From assembly GCF_002259405.1 (NCBI RefSeq), contig NZ_NPFW01000007.1, forward strand, positions 186,001-250,000: a DNA stretch of 64,000 nucleotides. The letters run 5' to 3'. Shown piece by piece: positions 17,451-25,223 of this stretch (position 1 is the first letter of the stretch; the number at the start of each line of letters is the position of its first letter). The translations under genes and the position numbers were made by a program. This DNA is from Rhodococcus sp. 14-2483-1-2 (GTDB lineage: Bacteria; Actinomycetota; Actinomycetes; Mycobacteriales; Mycobacteriaceae). A model generated the notes under the pieces. That model worked only from the letters and a program-made list of their open reading frames with translations. It did no database searches and had not been told where the DNA came from.

Positions 17451-18809
17451 CTAGAAGCGCGGCAACTCGATCACCGGCGCCGGAGGCAGCTGGATCTGCG
17501 GCAGCTGAATCTGCGGCAGGCCGGGGATCAGCGGCGCCGGGGCGGGAGCAGGCGCGGGTTCAGCGGGCGGCACGTATTCCGGCTCGGAGTAGGTGCGAGC
17601 CGGGGCCTGAGCGGCCTCGGTGGTCGGCGGCACGGTGGTGGTCGGCGGCGCTGTGGTGGGTGGCGCGGTCGTCCTCGGCGTCGTGGGCACTGCAGTGGCA
17701 GGTGCGCTCGTCTCGGCCGGTGCACTAGTCGGTTCCGTCGAACTGCCGCCGTAACCGAGGGACAACCCGAGTGCAGCGATGGCGACGAGGCCACCTGCGA
17801 CGAGTACCGCGCCGCGGACCTTGCGCTTGGAGTCGGCAGGCTTGTCGGCAGCGGGCTCGGGGCTCAACCAATCGGGAGCCCCGGTCAGCGATGCGGGGTC
17901 GGACGGAGACTGTCGAACGCCCGGTTGTTGGCTCGGTCGACGCGGTGCGTCGGCCACCGGAGTCGCGAGCAGCGCCGCACCGCGTGCGGCCACCGATTCC
18001 GGGTTCGCCGGGGTGACGACGGGAAGGCCGATCCACGCACTGAGAATCGACTCCACCAGTGGAATGCGTGCCCCGCCGCCGATGAGGAAGAGGGCGTCGA
18101 CGTGCTTGGGTGAACGACCGATCACGTCACGTACCAACCGCGCCGAGTACTCGATGGGAACGGTCACCAGAGACTCGAACGACTCACGCGAGATCAGGAT
18201 CACGCCGCCGTCACCGGGCAGGCACACCGCGCCGCTGGTCGAGAGCTGTTCCTTGGCCACGCGGCACCGCGCGGTGAACTCGCTCAGTTCCTGGTTGTCG
18301 GCGATGTCGACGCCCTGCTTGGCGAGCTGATTGTCCGAGATGAGGCGATCGAAGTCGTCGCCGCTGATGTCGATGGTGCGCTCGGCGAGCAGAACCTGCC
18401 CGGTACCGCGGTCGATGACGCTGATCGTCAATCCGGAGCTGCCGAGATCGTAGAGAGCGATGGTGCCGAAGTGCCCCAGCTCGCCCGACGCCTCGAGGTA
18501 CTGCAAGGCCGCGCGCGCCTCGGGAACCAGTCGGTAGTTGTAGAGGCGCTGACTCGCCATCGCCTGCTGGATCTCGCCGAACTGCTGCTGGTCCCGATAC
18601 GCGACGCCTGTCGCTTGCACCGGTCCGCCGTCGCCCGGCTGCGAGAGCACGACGCCGATCGATTCGGCGGCCAATTCCTCCGCGCGGTCCCAGTAGGCGT
18701 CGACGGTGTCGTGGTGGAAATCGAGGCGACCCGAATCCTGAGGGCGCGCGTCGGGACGAGCCATGCGCACGGCACTGGCCCCCACCGACACACCGAGAAC
18801 TTCGGTCAT
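17451..18809 (-). CDS. Hsp70-like ATPase with membrane segment and Pro/Thr-rich tail
   Basis: 452 residues from ATG 18809 (GAAGGCGG upstream on its strand). The first 280 or so residues follow the actin/Hsp70 ATPase fold: GVSVGASAVRMA, IALYDLGSSGLTISVIDRG (phosphate-2 region), FLIGGGARIPLVESIL (adenosine region) and a final AARGAALLA. No substrate-binding domain follows. Instead there is a linker, one hydrophobic segment near residues 330-352 and a tail rich in Pro, Thr and Ala with repeats such as TTAPPTTAPPTT and QIQLPQIQLPP. The tail is probably outside the membrane. Such truncated Hsp70 homologues are found in mycolic-acid actinobacteria; function unknown. Confidence 0.75.
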   Translation of the reverse strand: MTEVLGVSVGASAVRMARPDARPQDSGRLDFHHDTVDAYWDRAEELAAESIGVVLSQPGDGGPVQATGVAYRDQQQFGEIQQAMASQRLYNYRLVPEARAALQYLEASGELGHFGTIALYDLGSSGLTISVIDRGTGQVLLAERTIDISGDDFDRLISDNQLAKQGVDIADNQELSEFTARCRVAKEQLSTSGAVCLPGDGGVILISRESFESLVTVPIEYSARLVRDVIGRSPKHVDALFLIGGGARIPLVESILSAWIGLPVVTPANPESVAARGAALLATPVADAPRRPSQQPGVRQSPSDPASLTGAPDWLSPEPAADKPADSKRKVRGAVLVAGGLVAIAALGLSLGYGGSSTEPTSAPAETSAPATAVPTTPRTTAPPTTAPPTTTVPPTTEAAQAPARTYSEPEYVPPAEPAPAPAPAPLIPGLPQIQLPQIQLPPAPVIELPRF

Positions 18810-18940
18810 TACCCGCCTTCGGTCGACTTCCCCGTGAACACACGCCGAGACTCGATGTCACGAACGAGTCTCGATCCCCCCTACCAATGGCTCACTGTAG
18901 CGCGTCCCGCGGTGCACAGTGCGGGACCCGACCACAGCAC

Positions 18941-18946
18941 TAGGGT
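18941..18946 (+). promoter_or_regulatory. Leaderless promoter -10 box
   Basis: TAGGGT ends 7 nt before the ATG at 18954, and no ribosome-binding site lies between, so transcription probably starts at the start codon. Confidence 0.55.
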
Positions 18947-18953
18947 TGCGGGC

Positions 18954-19463
18954 ATGCGCGTTCTGTTCGTCTGCACCGGGAACATCTGTCGATCGCCCAC
19001 AGCCGAGCGACTTGCGGCCGCATTCGCGCGCGAGGGTGGCTTCGAGCTGACCGCGAGCAGCGCCGGAACGCAGGGCTTGACCGGACACGCCATGGACCCG
19101 ACGGCCGCGACGGTGCTGACGCAGCTCGGTGGCGATCCGGACGGTTTTGTTGCCCGACGCCTCACGCCTGCGATCGCTGCCGACGCCGACCTGGTTCTGA
19201 CGATGACGGCGGCCCATCGCGATGCCGTCCTGGCACTTGCACCGCGGCAGATGCGTCGCACCTTCACGCTGCTCGAGGCGTCCGGTCTCGCGGCCGCGTC
19301 GGGTGCGCAGTCCATCGCGACCCTGGCCGACGCACGGGCGGTGCACCGGGTCGACACCCTCGACATCGGCGATCCGTATCGGCGCGATCACTCGGTGTAC
19401 GAGCAGGCCGGGGAGTTGATCGCGCAGACACTGCCCCATGTTCTGCGGTTGTCGACGCAGTGA
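18954..19463 (+). CDS. Low-molecular-weight protein-tyrosine phosphatase
   Basis: 169 residues from ATG 18954; the longer open frame from 18471 is antisense to the Hsp70-like gene and is rejected. The P-loop CTGNICRS (nucleophile Cys7, Arg13) opens the protein and the general-acid Asp140 is in DIGDPYRRD. The enzyme dephosphorylates tyrosine, and in bacteria often reverses bacterial tyrosine kinases that control polysaccharide export. No kinase is adjacent, though a glycan locus lies a few kb to the left. Divergent from the Hsp70-like gene and probably leaderless. Confidence 0.88.
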   Translation: MRVLFVCTGNICRSPTAERLAAAFAREGGFELTASSAGTQGLTGHAMDPTAATVLTQLGGDPDGFVARRLTPAIAADADLVLTMTAAHRDAVLALAPRQMRRTFTLLEASGLAAASGAQSIATLADARAVHRVDTLDIGDPYRRDHSVYEQAGELIAQTLPHVLRLSTQ

Positions 19464-19541
19464 ACGTCCACCTCTCGCCGCGTCGCTCCCTGAGGTAACG
19501 TTCTCGCATCATTGCCGACCATCCGGGTCCGGCCACGGCGT

Positions 19542-19547
19542 TAGGGT
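19542..19547 (+). promoter_or_regulatory. Leaderless promoter -10 box
   Basis: TAGGGT followed by a 6-nt gap and the ATG at 19554, with no Shine-Dalgarno sequence in between. Confidence 0.5.
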
Positions 19548-19553
19548 CTGTGC

Positions 19554-19937
19554 ATGCGCGACAAGGTCATCGCGTCGGCAGCAGTGGCGAGCGCCGGAGT
19601 GGCAGTCGCAGTCGGCTTGACCATCGGCGCTCTCGGCGGCGCGTTCGACGACACGAGCCAGACCGTTCGCCCTCCCGCCCTGAAGTCGGACAGCCTGAGT
19701 TCGGTCGAGGCGACGCCGAGCTCGACGATCGTCATCGTCCCGCCGTCGCCCACCTGGCAGGTCGCAGTACCCACCACCGCTCGCCCCACGACGACCACTC
19801 CGGATCGCCCCGAGACCACGACGCGAAGCCCGCGCCGAACCCCGTCCTCGGACCGGACGACCACCACCACCGCCGCCGCGAACGATTCGGACGACGAGAG
19901 CACCACCACCGAGTCCGAATCCGACTCCGGGCGTTAG
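19554..19937 (+). CDS. Small membrane-anchored or secreted Thr/Pro-rich protein
   Basis: 127 residues from ATG 19554. One hydrophobic segment (VIASAAVASAGVAVAVGLTI) is followed by a hydrophilic stretch very rich in Thr, Pro, Ser and Arg and ending in an acidic Ser/Asp/Glu run. Reads as a signal anchor or signal peptide with an unstructured wall-spanning tail. No family recognised. It sits between the phosphatase and a convergent ABC transporter gene and looks monocistronic. Confidence 0.55.
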   Translation: MRDKVIASAAVASAGVAVAVGLTIGALGGAFDDTSQTVRPPALKSDSLSSVEATPSSTIVIVPPSPTWQVAVPTTARPTTTTPDRPETTTRSPRRTPSSDRTTTTTAAANDSDDESTTTESESDSGR

Positions 19938-19954
19938 ACACCGACCGGGTGTTC

Positions 19955-21742
19955 TCAGCCGGACTTCGTCAATGTCGTGTTGTCCCCGATTCGCAACGCG
20001 GCCACCAGCTCTCGGTAGAGCGAGTCGGTGTTCATGAGTTCGGAGTGCGTGCCCCTGGCGCGGACCACTCCGTCCTCCATCACGAGGATCGTGTCGGCGT
20101 CGAGCACGGTGGACAACCTGTGCGCGATGGTCACGACGGCGGAGTCGGTCGCGATCGATCGGATCACCTCGTGGATTGCCGCCTCGGTTCGGCCGTCGAC
20201 CTGAGCCGTGGCCTCGTCGAGCAGAAGGATCTCCGGACGACGAACGATCGCCCTGGCCAACGCAATTCGTTGACGCTGCCCACCGGAAACGGTCGATCCG
20301 ATCAGGTCGGTGTCCAACCCTTCGTCCAGGGCGCGGATCGCCGAGTCCAGATGTACCGACTCGAGCGCCGACCAGATGTCGTCTTCGCTGGCATCGGGAT
20401 GGCTGAACAGTAGGTTCTCGCGGATCGATCCGGGGAGCACCGGCGTCTCCTGCTCCACGTACGACAACCGGGCTCGCACCTCGTCGATGGTCAGCTCGTC
20501 GTATGGAGTGCCGCCGAGCCGGATCTCGCCGGCCTCGGGCGTCAGGAAACGCAGGATCAACGAGAAGACGCTGGTCTTGCCTGCTCCGGACGGGCCGACG
20601 ATCGCGGTGTGCCCACGCGCGGGCACCTCGAGGTCCATACCGCGCACGGCCGGCTCCCTGCCCGGCGCGTATCGGGCTGTGACGCTGCGGAATTCGAGAG
20701 CCGGAGCGGGCGCTTCGGTCTTCACCGAACGCGTGGGACCCGTCTCGCCTTTTTCGGTGACCAGATCGTCGATCTGGCGAATACGGGCAGCCGCCGCCAT
20801 TCCGGCCTGCAGTGCGGTGATGTTCGTGGCCAGCGTGGACACCGGCCCCATCACCTGGAATGCGTACAGCAGAAACGCGATCAGGCTGGACACGGCCAAT
20901 GCCCCGGTACTGACGCGGTAGCCGCCGAGACCGAGGATGCCGATGATCGCCAACTGCACTCCGCCCCCGGCGAACGTCCATGCCAGCGCGGAGATCTTGA
21001 CCGCCCTGACGCTGTGCTGGGCGGAGATTCGCGCCTCGGCGATGACTCGCTCCGATTCGCGGGCCTCGGCTCTGCTGGACTTGACGGTACGAATCGCCCG
21101 CAGCGTGCCGTCGAGAATTCCACCGAGGCGGCCCACCGCTTCCTGGGATTGCCGCTGTGCGACGGCGATAGGAGGCATCAGGCGCGCGAACAACACCGCG
21201 ATCGCAATGATGGCCGAGGCGATCGCGCCGAGCAGCACCAGATCGAGCACGGCCATGAGAATCAGTGCACCGACGAGGCCGACGACACTGTTGACTATGG
21301 CCACCAAGGCATTCGACGTGGCCTCGCGCAGCAGCACGGTGTCGGAGGTGACCCGGGTGACGAGTTCTCCGGTGGGCCGAGTGCCGAGACTTCCCACCGT
21401 GGCACCGAAATACTTGCGCACTATCGATTTGCGGGCGTCCAGGACCACGCGTTCGGCCAGCACCCCCAGCACGATCCACTGCAGATACAGAACCAGCGAA
21501 CCCACCACGAGCAGACTCACCAGGATCAGCACCGGCCGTATCAGGGACGCGTCGGTGCCGAGGCCGTCGAGCACTCCTTTGGCCACCATCGGGGTAGCCA
21601 AAGCGGCTCCGGTTCCGATCAGGCCGAGTGTCAGCCCCAGCGACAGTGTCCGACGGTGCGGCCGGACGAACTGCCACAGCACGCGCAGATTCGGGACAGT
21701 TATCTTCTTCTTCTCCGCTGTAGCGATCTGCACGTCGACCAT
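19955..21742 (-). CDS. ABC exporter, fused permease and ATPase
   Basis: 595 residues from ATG 21742. A six-helix type I exporter domain (about residues 20-320) is followed by a nucleotide-binding domain with Walker A GPSGAGKTS, signature VSGGQRQR, Walker B ILLLDEAT and the switch His in TIAHRLST. Half-transporters of this type act as homo- or heterodimers and export lipids, peptides or drugs. No partner half-transporter is adjacent, so a homodimer is likely. Substrate unknown. The gene stands alone. Confidence 0.88.
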   Translation of the reverse strand: MVDVQIATAEKKKITVPNLRVLWQFVRPHRRTLSLGLTLGLIGTGAALATPMVAKGVLDGLGTDASLIRPVLILVSLLVVGSLVLYLQWIVLGVLAERVVLDARKSIVRKYFGATVGSLGTRPTGELVTRVTSDTVLLREATSNALVAIVNSVVGLVGALILMAVLDLVLLGAIASAIIAIAVLFARLMPPIAVAQRQSQEAVGRLGGILDGTLRAIRTVKSSRAEARESERVIAEARISAQHSVRAVKISALAWTFAGGGVQLAIIGILGLGGYRVSTGALAVSSLIAFLLYAFQVMGPVSTLATNITALQAGMAAAARIRQIDDLVTEKGETGPTRSVKTEAPAPALEFRSVTARYAPGREPAVRGMDLEVPARGHTAIVGPSGAGKTSVFSLILRFLTPEAGEIRLGGTPYDELTIDEVRARLSYVEQETPVLPGSIRENLLFSHPDASEDDIWSALESVHLDSAIRALDEGLDTDLIGSTVSGGQRQRIALARAIVRRPEILLLDEATAQVDGRTEAAIHEVIRSIATDSAVVTIAHRLSTVLDADTILVMEDGVVRARGTHSELMNTDSLYRELVAALRIGDNTTLTKSG

Positions 21743-21781
21743 GGCACCAGTGTGCCGGACAGGGAGGTCAGGGCGGTCGTT

Positions 21782-22237
21782 CTAGGTCGCGTCCCAGATC
21801 ATGTGCACGGTCGTACCGTTCTGGTCCGAGGTCACTGCGGCGCTGTCGGCAAGCGCCCGCATCAGAGGCACACCCCGCCCGCGGTTGGGGTCGGAGTTGT
21901 GCGACGCCCAATCCCCGCGATCGGTCACCTTCACCTCTATTCGACCCTCCACGGCACGCGAGATCCGGATGTCGAGTGTTCCGCGATCGGTGTGGTCTCG
22001 ATACGCGTGCTCGACGCTGTTCGCTATTGCCTCGTACGTGGCCAACACCACGTCGTACGCACGATCGGGGTCGACGCCCACTTTGCCCAACCAGTCACCG
22101 AGCTCACGACGAAGCTCCGACGCTCGATCGGCGTCGGCAGGTTCGCCGGTGAACAGCAGTTCTTCCATTCGCGCACCTGCCGTCGAGATCGAACTGTCGG
22201 TACGTGAGTCGTCACCTCCGAAGAGAGTCGCCATCAT
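21782..22237 (-). CDS. Anti-sigma factor, RsbW-like serine kinase / HATPase
   Basis: 151 residues from ATG 22237 (ATG 22234 and the internal Met at 22168 are alternatives). It is a GHKL ATPase of the anti-sigma type: N-box YEAIANSVEHAY, G1 box VTDRGDW and G2 box RGRGVPLMRALADS. Such proteins bind and hold a sigmaB-type factor and phosphorylate a partner STAS protein. That partner lies 21 nt upstream in the same operon. No sigma-factor gene follows, so the controlled sigma factor must be encoded elsewhere. Confidence 0.8.
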   Translation of the reverse strand: MMATLFGGDDSRTDSSISTAGARMEELLFTGEPADADRASELRRELGDWLGKVGVDPDRAYDVVLATYEAIANSVEHAYRDHTDRGTLDIRISRAVEGRIEVKVTDRGDWASHNSDPNRGRGVPLMRALADSAAVTSDQNGTTVHMIWDAT

Positions 22238-22258
22238 GAATCCCGTCTACCCAAAAGT

Positions 22259-22639
22259 TCAGGATCTACCCTTACGAAGTGCAACGAATGCTTCGTCGAC
22301 CGTTGCATAGATTCCGAACACCTCGTCCAGACCGACGAGAGTGAGGGGACGACCGGTGGCCGGACCATCCGCGACCACCGCAAACCCGGCGTCGCCGCCG
22401 AGTTGCTGATGTGTCGACGCCAACAGAGACATGCCGGCGGAGGCGAGAAATCCCACATCACTGAGGTCGATCACCACAGCCGAGGGCGATTTCTCGAGGA
22501 CGAGAGCAACCGACTCGGACAGATCGGGAGCAGTCACCAGATCCAGTTCACCGGACACCGCCAGAACCACGTCCTGATCACGCCATTCCACAATCACATC
22601 GAAGTGCTGGGGCCCGAGGCCCGTGTCGTCCGCAGTCAC
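22259..22639 (-). CDS. Anti-sigma factor antagonist, STAS domain
   Basis: 126 residues. The STAS fold is clear: VVLAVSGELDLVTAPDL, VVIDLSDVGFLASAGMSLL and so on, with Ser67 in the phosphoacceptor position (FLASAGM). When unphosphorylated, these proteins capture the anti-sigma kinase and free the sigma factor. First gene of a two-gene operon with the RsbW-like gene. Confidence 0.82.
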   Translation of the reverse strand: MTADDTGLGPQHFDVIVEWRDQDVVLAVSGELDLVTAPDLSESVALVLEKSPSAVVIDLSDVGFLASAGMSLLASTHQQLGGDAGFAVVADGPATGRPLTLVGLDEVFGIYATVDEAFVALRKGRS

Positions 22640-22706
22640 ATGCCGACTTTACCCCGGCCCACCCCGGCCGACTTTCTTCCACTCGGCCGAGTTGCTCGAC
22701 TCCCAC

Positions 22707-22712
22707 TAGGCT
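22707..22712 (+). promoter_or_regulatory. Leaderless promoter -10 box
   Basis: TAGGCT followed by 7 nt and the GTG at 22720. With no 5' leader there is no room for a fluoride riboswitch before the channel gene. Confidence 0.5.
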
Positions 22713-22719
22713 CGCTCCG

Positions 22720-23124
22720 GTGATCGAGGGACTGCAGCAAGCGGACCGTCGTCGTTCGGTCGGCGAATACGTCGCGGTCACGGTCGGCGGCGCTGTCGGT
22801 GCGGCGTTGCGGTACGAGGTCTGGACGTGGCGGGCAACGCCGAGGTGGCTGTTGATGAGCACCTTCGGCGTCAACGTGTTCGGTTGTCTTGTCGTCGGCG
22901 CTGCCCTGGGCTACCTGTGGGGACGGCACGCCCCGGTTGCCCGAGCCGGACTCTTCGGGCTGGCGTGCGGTTTCACCACGTTCGGCCTGTACGCGTTCCA
23001 GGCCGTGACGCATCGCGGTGCCTGGAATTCGGTGATGTATCTGGTGGGAACGCCGGTGATCGCGTTGATCGCCATGGCACTCGGCGCGGCGATCACCACG
23101 CCGAGATCGAGCAGCGCTCGATGA
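22720..23124 (+). CDS. crcB: Fluoride exporter subunit CrcB/Fluc
   Basis: 134 residues from GTG 22720. Four hydrophobic helices with family motifs GGAVGAALRYEVW, STFGVNVFGCLVVG and GFTTFGLYAFQ. Fluc channels are dual-topology dimers that let fluoride out of the cell. The pore motif usually reads TTFS; here it is TTFG. The next gene is a second, more diverged subunit overlapping by ATGA, so a heterodimer is likely. Confidence 0.85.
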   Translation: MIEGLQQADRRRSVGEYVAVTVGGAVGAALRYEVWTWRATPRWLLMSTFGVNVFGCLVVGAALGYLWGRHAPVARAGLFGLACGFTTFGLYAFQAVTHRGAWNSVMYLVGTPVIALIAMALGAAITTPRSSSAR

Positions 23125-23486
23125 CGACCATGCTCCTGGTGGCCGCCGGAGGCGGGCTCGCCGCGCTCGGGCAGTTCGTGTTCTCGCACGCGATCAGGTC
23201 TCGGCGACGGTTGTCCGCGCTCAACCTGGTGGCGTGCGCGGCGTTGGGGTTGGTGTTCGCCCTCGATCCACCGGACCGGCTTCGTTCGCTCGTGGGCATC
23301 GGATTTCTGGCGTCGGTGGCTCCGATGGCCACGGTGGTGCTGGCTACGCTTCGGCTCACTCGCGACCAGCAGTACCGCAGCGCCGCAGCGTTCTTTGCTG
23401 CGAACGTGGTGGGCGGTATCGCCGCGGTGATGTTCGGATTCCTGGCGTGGAAGTCCGGTATCACGCTCTATCACAAGATCTTCTGA
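23121..23486 (+). CDS. crcB: Second, diverged CrcB/Fluc subunit
   Basis: 121 residues from ATG 23121, overlapping the first subunit's stop (ATGA). Four hydrophobic helices and the same length class. It keeps AAGGGLAALGQFV and NLVACAALGLV in place of GGxxGAxxRY and the VN helix, but the TTFS-type pore segment is replaced (FLASVAPMATVVLA). Family assignment rests on topology, weak motif similarity and pairing with the first subunit; it may be a structural rather than a pore-lining half. Confidence 0.7.
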   Translation: MTTMLLVAAGGGLAALGQFVFSHAIRSRRRLSALNLVACAALGLVFALDPPDRLRSLVGIGFLASVAPMATVVLATLRLTRDQQYRSAAAFFAANVVGGIAAVMFGFLAWKSGITLYHKIF

Positions 23487-23496
23487 CTCGGCTCCG

Positions 23497-24072
23497 TCAG
23501 TCGCTCGCCGAGTCCTCGCACGGCCCCTGCACTCCGGCCTTGACGAATCCCGCGAGCTGATAGAGGTAGGTGAACTCCCATTCGACGAGGGAGAAGTCGT
23601 AGGTGCGTGGCGTCGGACGCATGGTGACGGTTCCGTCGAAGCACTGATCGAAGATGTAGCGGGCGCGCGGTAGGTGATATCGCCACGTGACGACGATGAC
23701 GTGGTTCCACCCGCGTTCGCGGGCGAGTTCCTCGGTGAAGATCGCCTCTCCGCGCGTGGTCGACGGCACCGGCGGAATGCACAGCACCTCGAACTTCTGT
23801 GACGATGTGGCGCACGCCTTCTTCATCGTCGAGTCACCGGACCCGTAGGGATCGGAGAGCACCACCGTCTTCGCCAGACCCTGCTCGGCGAGCGAGATTC
23901 CGTAGGCCTCGCGGCCGTCGTGTTCGCCGCCCAGTACGACGATGGCGTCGGCCGTGGTCAGCGGATCGACGCGGGCCTTGGTGAATGCGACATAGCCACC
24001 GACACCGATCGCGGACACCAGGACAACGGGGATCGCGAAGGCCAGAAACAGCAGTAAGCGTCCGCGGAACAC
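23497..24072 (-). CDS. YdcF/SanA-family (DUF218) protein
   Basis: 191 residues from GTG 24072. An N-terminal membrane helix (LLLFLAFAIPVVLVSAIGVGGYVAF) is followed by a DUF218 domain: ADAIVVLGGEHDGREAYGISLAEQGLAKTVVLSD, a TRGEAIF block and VIVVTWRYHLPRA. SanA and related proteins bear on envelope barrier function; the biochemical activity is unclear. Probably leaderless. Convergent with the fluoride channel pair. Confidence 0.78.
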   Translation of the reverse strand: MFRGRLLLFLAFAIPVVLVSAIGVGGYVAFTKARVDPLTTADAIVVLGGEHDGREAYGISLAEQGLAKTVVLSDPYGSGDSTMKKACATSSQKFEVLCIPPVPSTTRGEAIFTEELARERGWNHVIVVTWRYHLPRARYIFDQCFDGTVTMRPTPRTYDFSLVEWEFTYLYQLAGFVKAGVQGPCEDSASD

Positions 24073-24078
24073 CTCACC

Positions 24079-24084
24079 AGGTTA
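24079..24084 (-). promoter_or_regulatory. Leaderless promoter -10 box
   Basis: On the minus strand TAACCT, then 6 nt (GGTGAG), then the GTG start at 24072. GGTGAG could also be read as a very close ribosome-binding site. Confidence 0.4.
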
Positions 24085-24122
24085 GGGAAGGTGTACCGCG
24101 GGCGCGCGGTCAGAGACTCGAA

Positions 24123-24329
24123 TCACTCACTCGGCTGCGGCACGTTGACGTTGCAGTCCGTGACCTCCGGGTTGACTCCGAAGTAGTTGAGCGGTCCTGC
24201 GACGACGGTGAGGGCGATGGTGCCCGCTCCGGCGCAGTTCTCGGGTGCGCTCTCGAAGTCTCCGCGCTGGTACGACGCGAATGCGCCGATGATCAGCCAG
24301 ACGAGAACGATCAACGTTACGAACCTCAT
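24123..24329 (-). CDS. Small membrane protein of unknown function
   Basis: 68 residues from ATG 24329, chosen over the longer frame because GAGGGGGC lies just upstream on its strand. One N-terminal hydrophobic helix (FVTLIVLVWLIIGAFASYQ) and the helix GTIALTVVAGPLNYFGV, with Cys in between and near the end (ENCAGAG, VTDCNVN). It resembles small conserved actinobacterial membrane proteins that carry the AGPLNYFG stretch. No function known. Confidence 0.65.
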   Translation of the reverse strand: MRFVTLIVLVWLIIGAFASYQRGDFESAPENCAGAGTIALTVVAGPLNYFGVNPEVTDCNVNVPQPSE

Positions 24330-24405
24330 GGTGCCCCCTCGATCGGTCAGCCGCCGTTCGGCTGTCGGGAGCCAGGTATGTCCGATTGTTGCAGTCTTCA
24401 AACCA

Positions 24406-25143
24406 TCATTGGTCGTTCTGCCTCGACAGAGTCTGCGACAGATAGTCACTGAGCGCCTGTTCCTGGACGCGATCGAGGGCGCGGGCCAGCTCCGCCTGCG
24501 CAGATTTCATCGCCAGGCTGCGCATCTTCTCGAACATCTCGGTGGTCTCGGCCACCTCCCCCGACTTGGGGAGCCAACCCGGGCCGTGTTGCGCGATCAA
24601 GTGGTCGGTCACGCTCCCCACCATCGACTCGGCGATGGCGTTCATCTTCGACGCGGTCCTCTCGTGTTGATCGAGCAGTTGCTCCAGCGTGAAGCCGTAC
24701 TGACTCAGATCGACGAAGACTTCGAGGAGAGTGGGGTCGAGAATCTCGCACTGGTCGCCGTCGATCCTGATCAGTTTCGCCTCGATCAGTCGGGCAACGA
24801 TGGCGTCGTTGTCCTCGCCGAGAAATTGGGCGATCAGTTCGAGGGGAATGACCGTGGTCTCTTCCGACGACCATTTACGGGTCACGATCTCCTGAAGGCC
24901 CAGGATCTCACCGAGGTCCTTGCCCTGCTCCCAGCCCGAGAGGAAATCGGCGATGTGCACCGAGGTGAAACCTCGCTGCAGCAGCGAATCGATCACCTTC
25001 AGCCGCGTCAGGTGATCGTCGCCGTAGATACCGACTCGGCCGCGGAGTGTGGGCGGCGGAAGCAGTCCACGCTCCTGGTACGCCCGCACGTTACGAGTGG
25101 TCGTCTTGGCCTCTCGAGCCAAGTCGTCGATTCGATACTCCAC
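24406..25143 (-). CDS. MerR-family transcriptional regulator
   Basis: 245 residues from GTG 25143 with GGAGGTAGGGAG just upstream on its strand; the apparent larger frame to 26130 lies inside the monooxygenase gene. The N-terminal MerR helix-turn-helix is clear: YRIDDLAREAKTTTRNVRAY, then ERGLLPPPTLRG and GIYGDDHLTRLKVI. The C-terminal part (about 170 residues) is helical with no Cys pair for metal binding, so the ligand is probably organic. It lies 80 nt downstream of the mymA-like operon in the same direction and may be read through from it. Confidence 0.82.
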   Translation of the reverse strand: MEYRIDDLAREAKTTTRNVRAYQERGLLPPPTLRGRVGIYGDDHLTRLKVIDSLLQRGFTSVHIADFLSGWEQGKDLGEILGLQEIVTRKWSSEETTVIPLELIAQFLGEDNDAIVARLIEAKLIRIDGDQCEILDPTLLEVFVDLSQYGFTLEQLLDQHERTASKMNAIAESMVGSVTDHLIAQHGPGWLPKSGEVAETTEMFEKMRSLAMKSAQAELARALDRVQEQALSDYLSQTLSRQNDQ

Positions 25144-25223
25144 CGATCTCCCTACCTCCGCCGCGCGTCGACCCACAGGATATACGTCGACGACGCGGCG
25201 GAAGGTGGACCCGAACCCGAACG

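Noticed and set aside
19509-21677. 722-codon minus-strand frame over the ABC transporter
   Set aside because: Different frame of the same strand as the ABC gene; the ABC frame has Walker A, signature and Walker B motifs.
22640-22719. Fluoride riboswitch before the CrcB pair
   Set aside because: The -10 box lies 7 nt before the start codon, leaving no leader for an aptamer, and no aptamer-like fold is visible.
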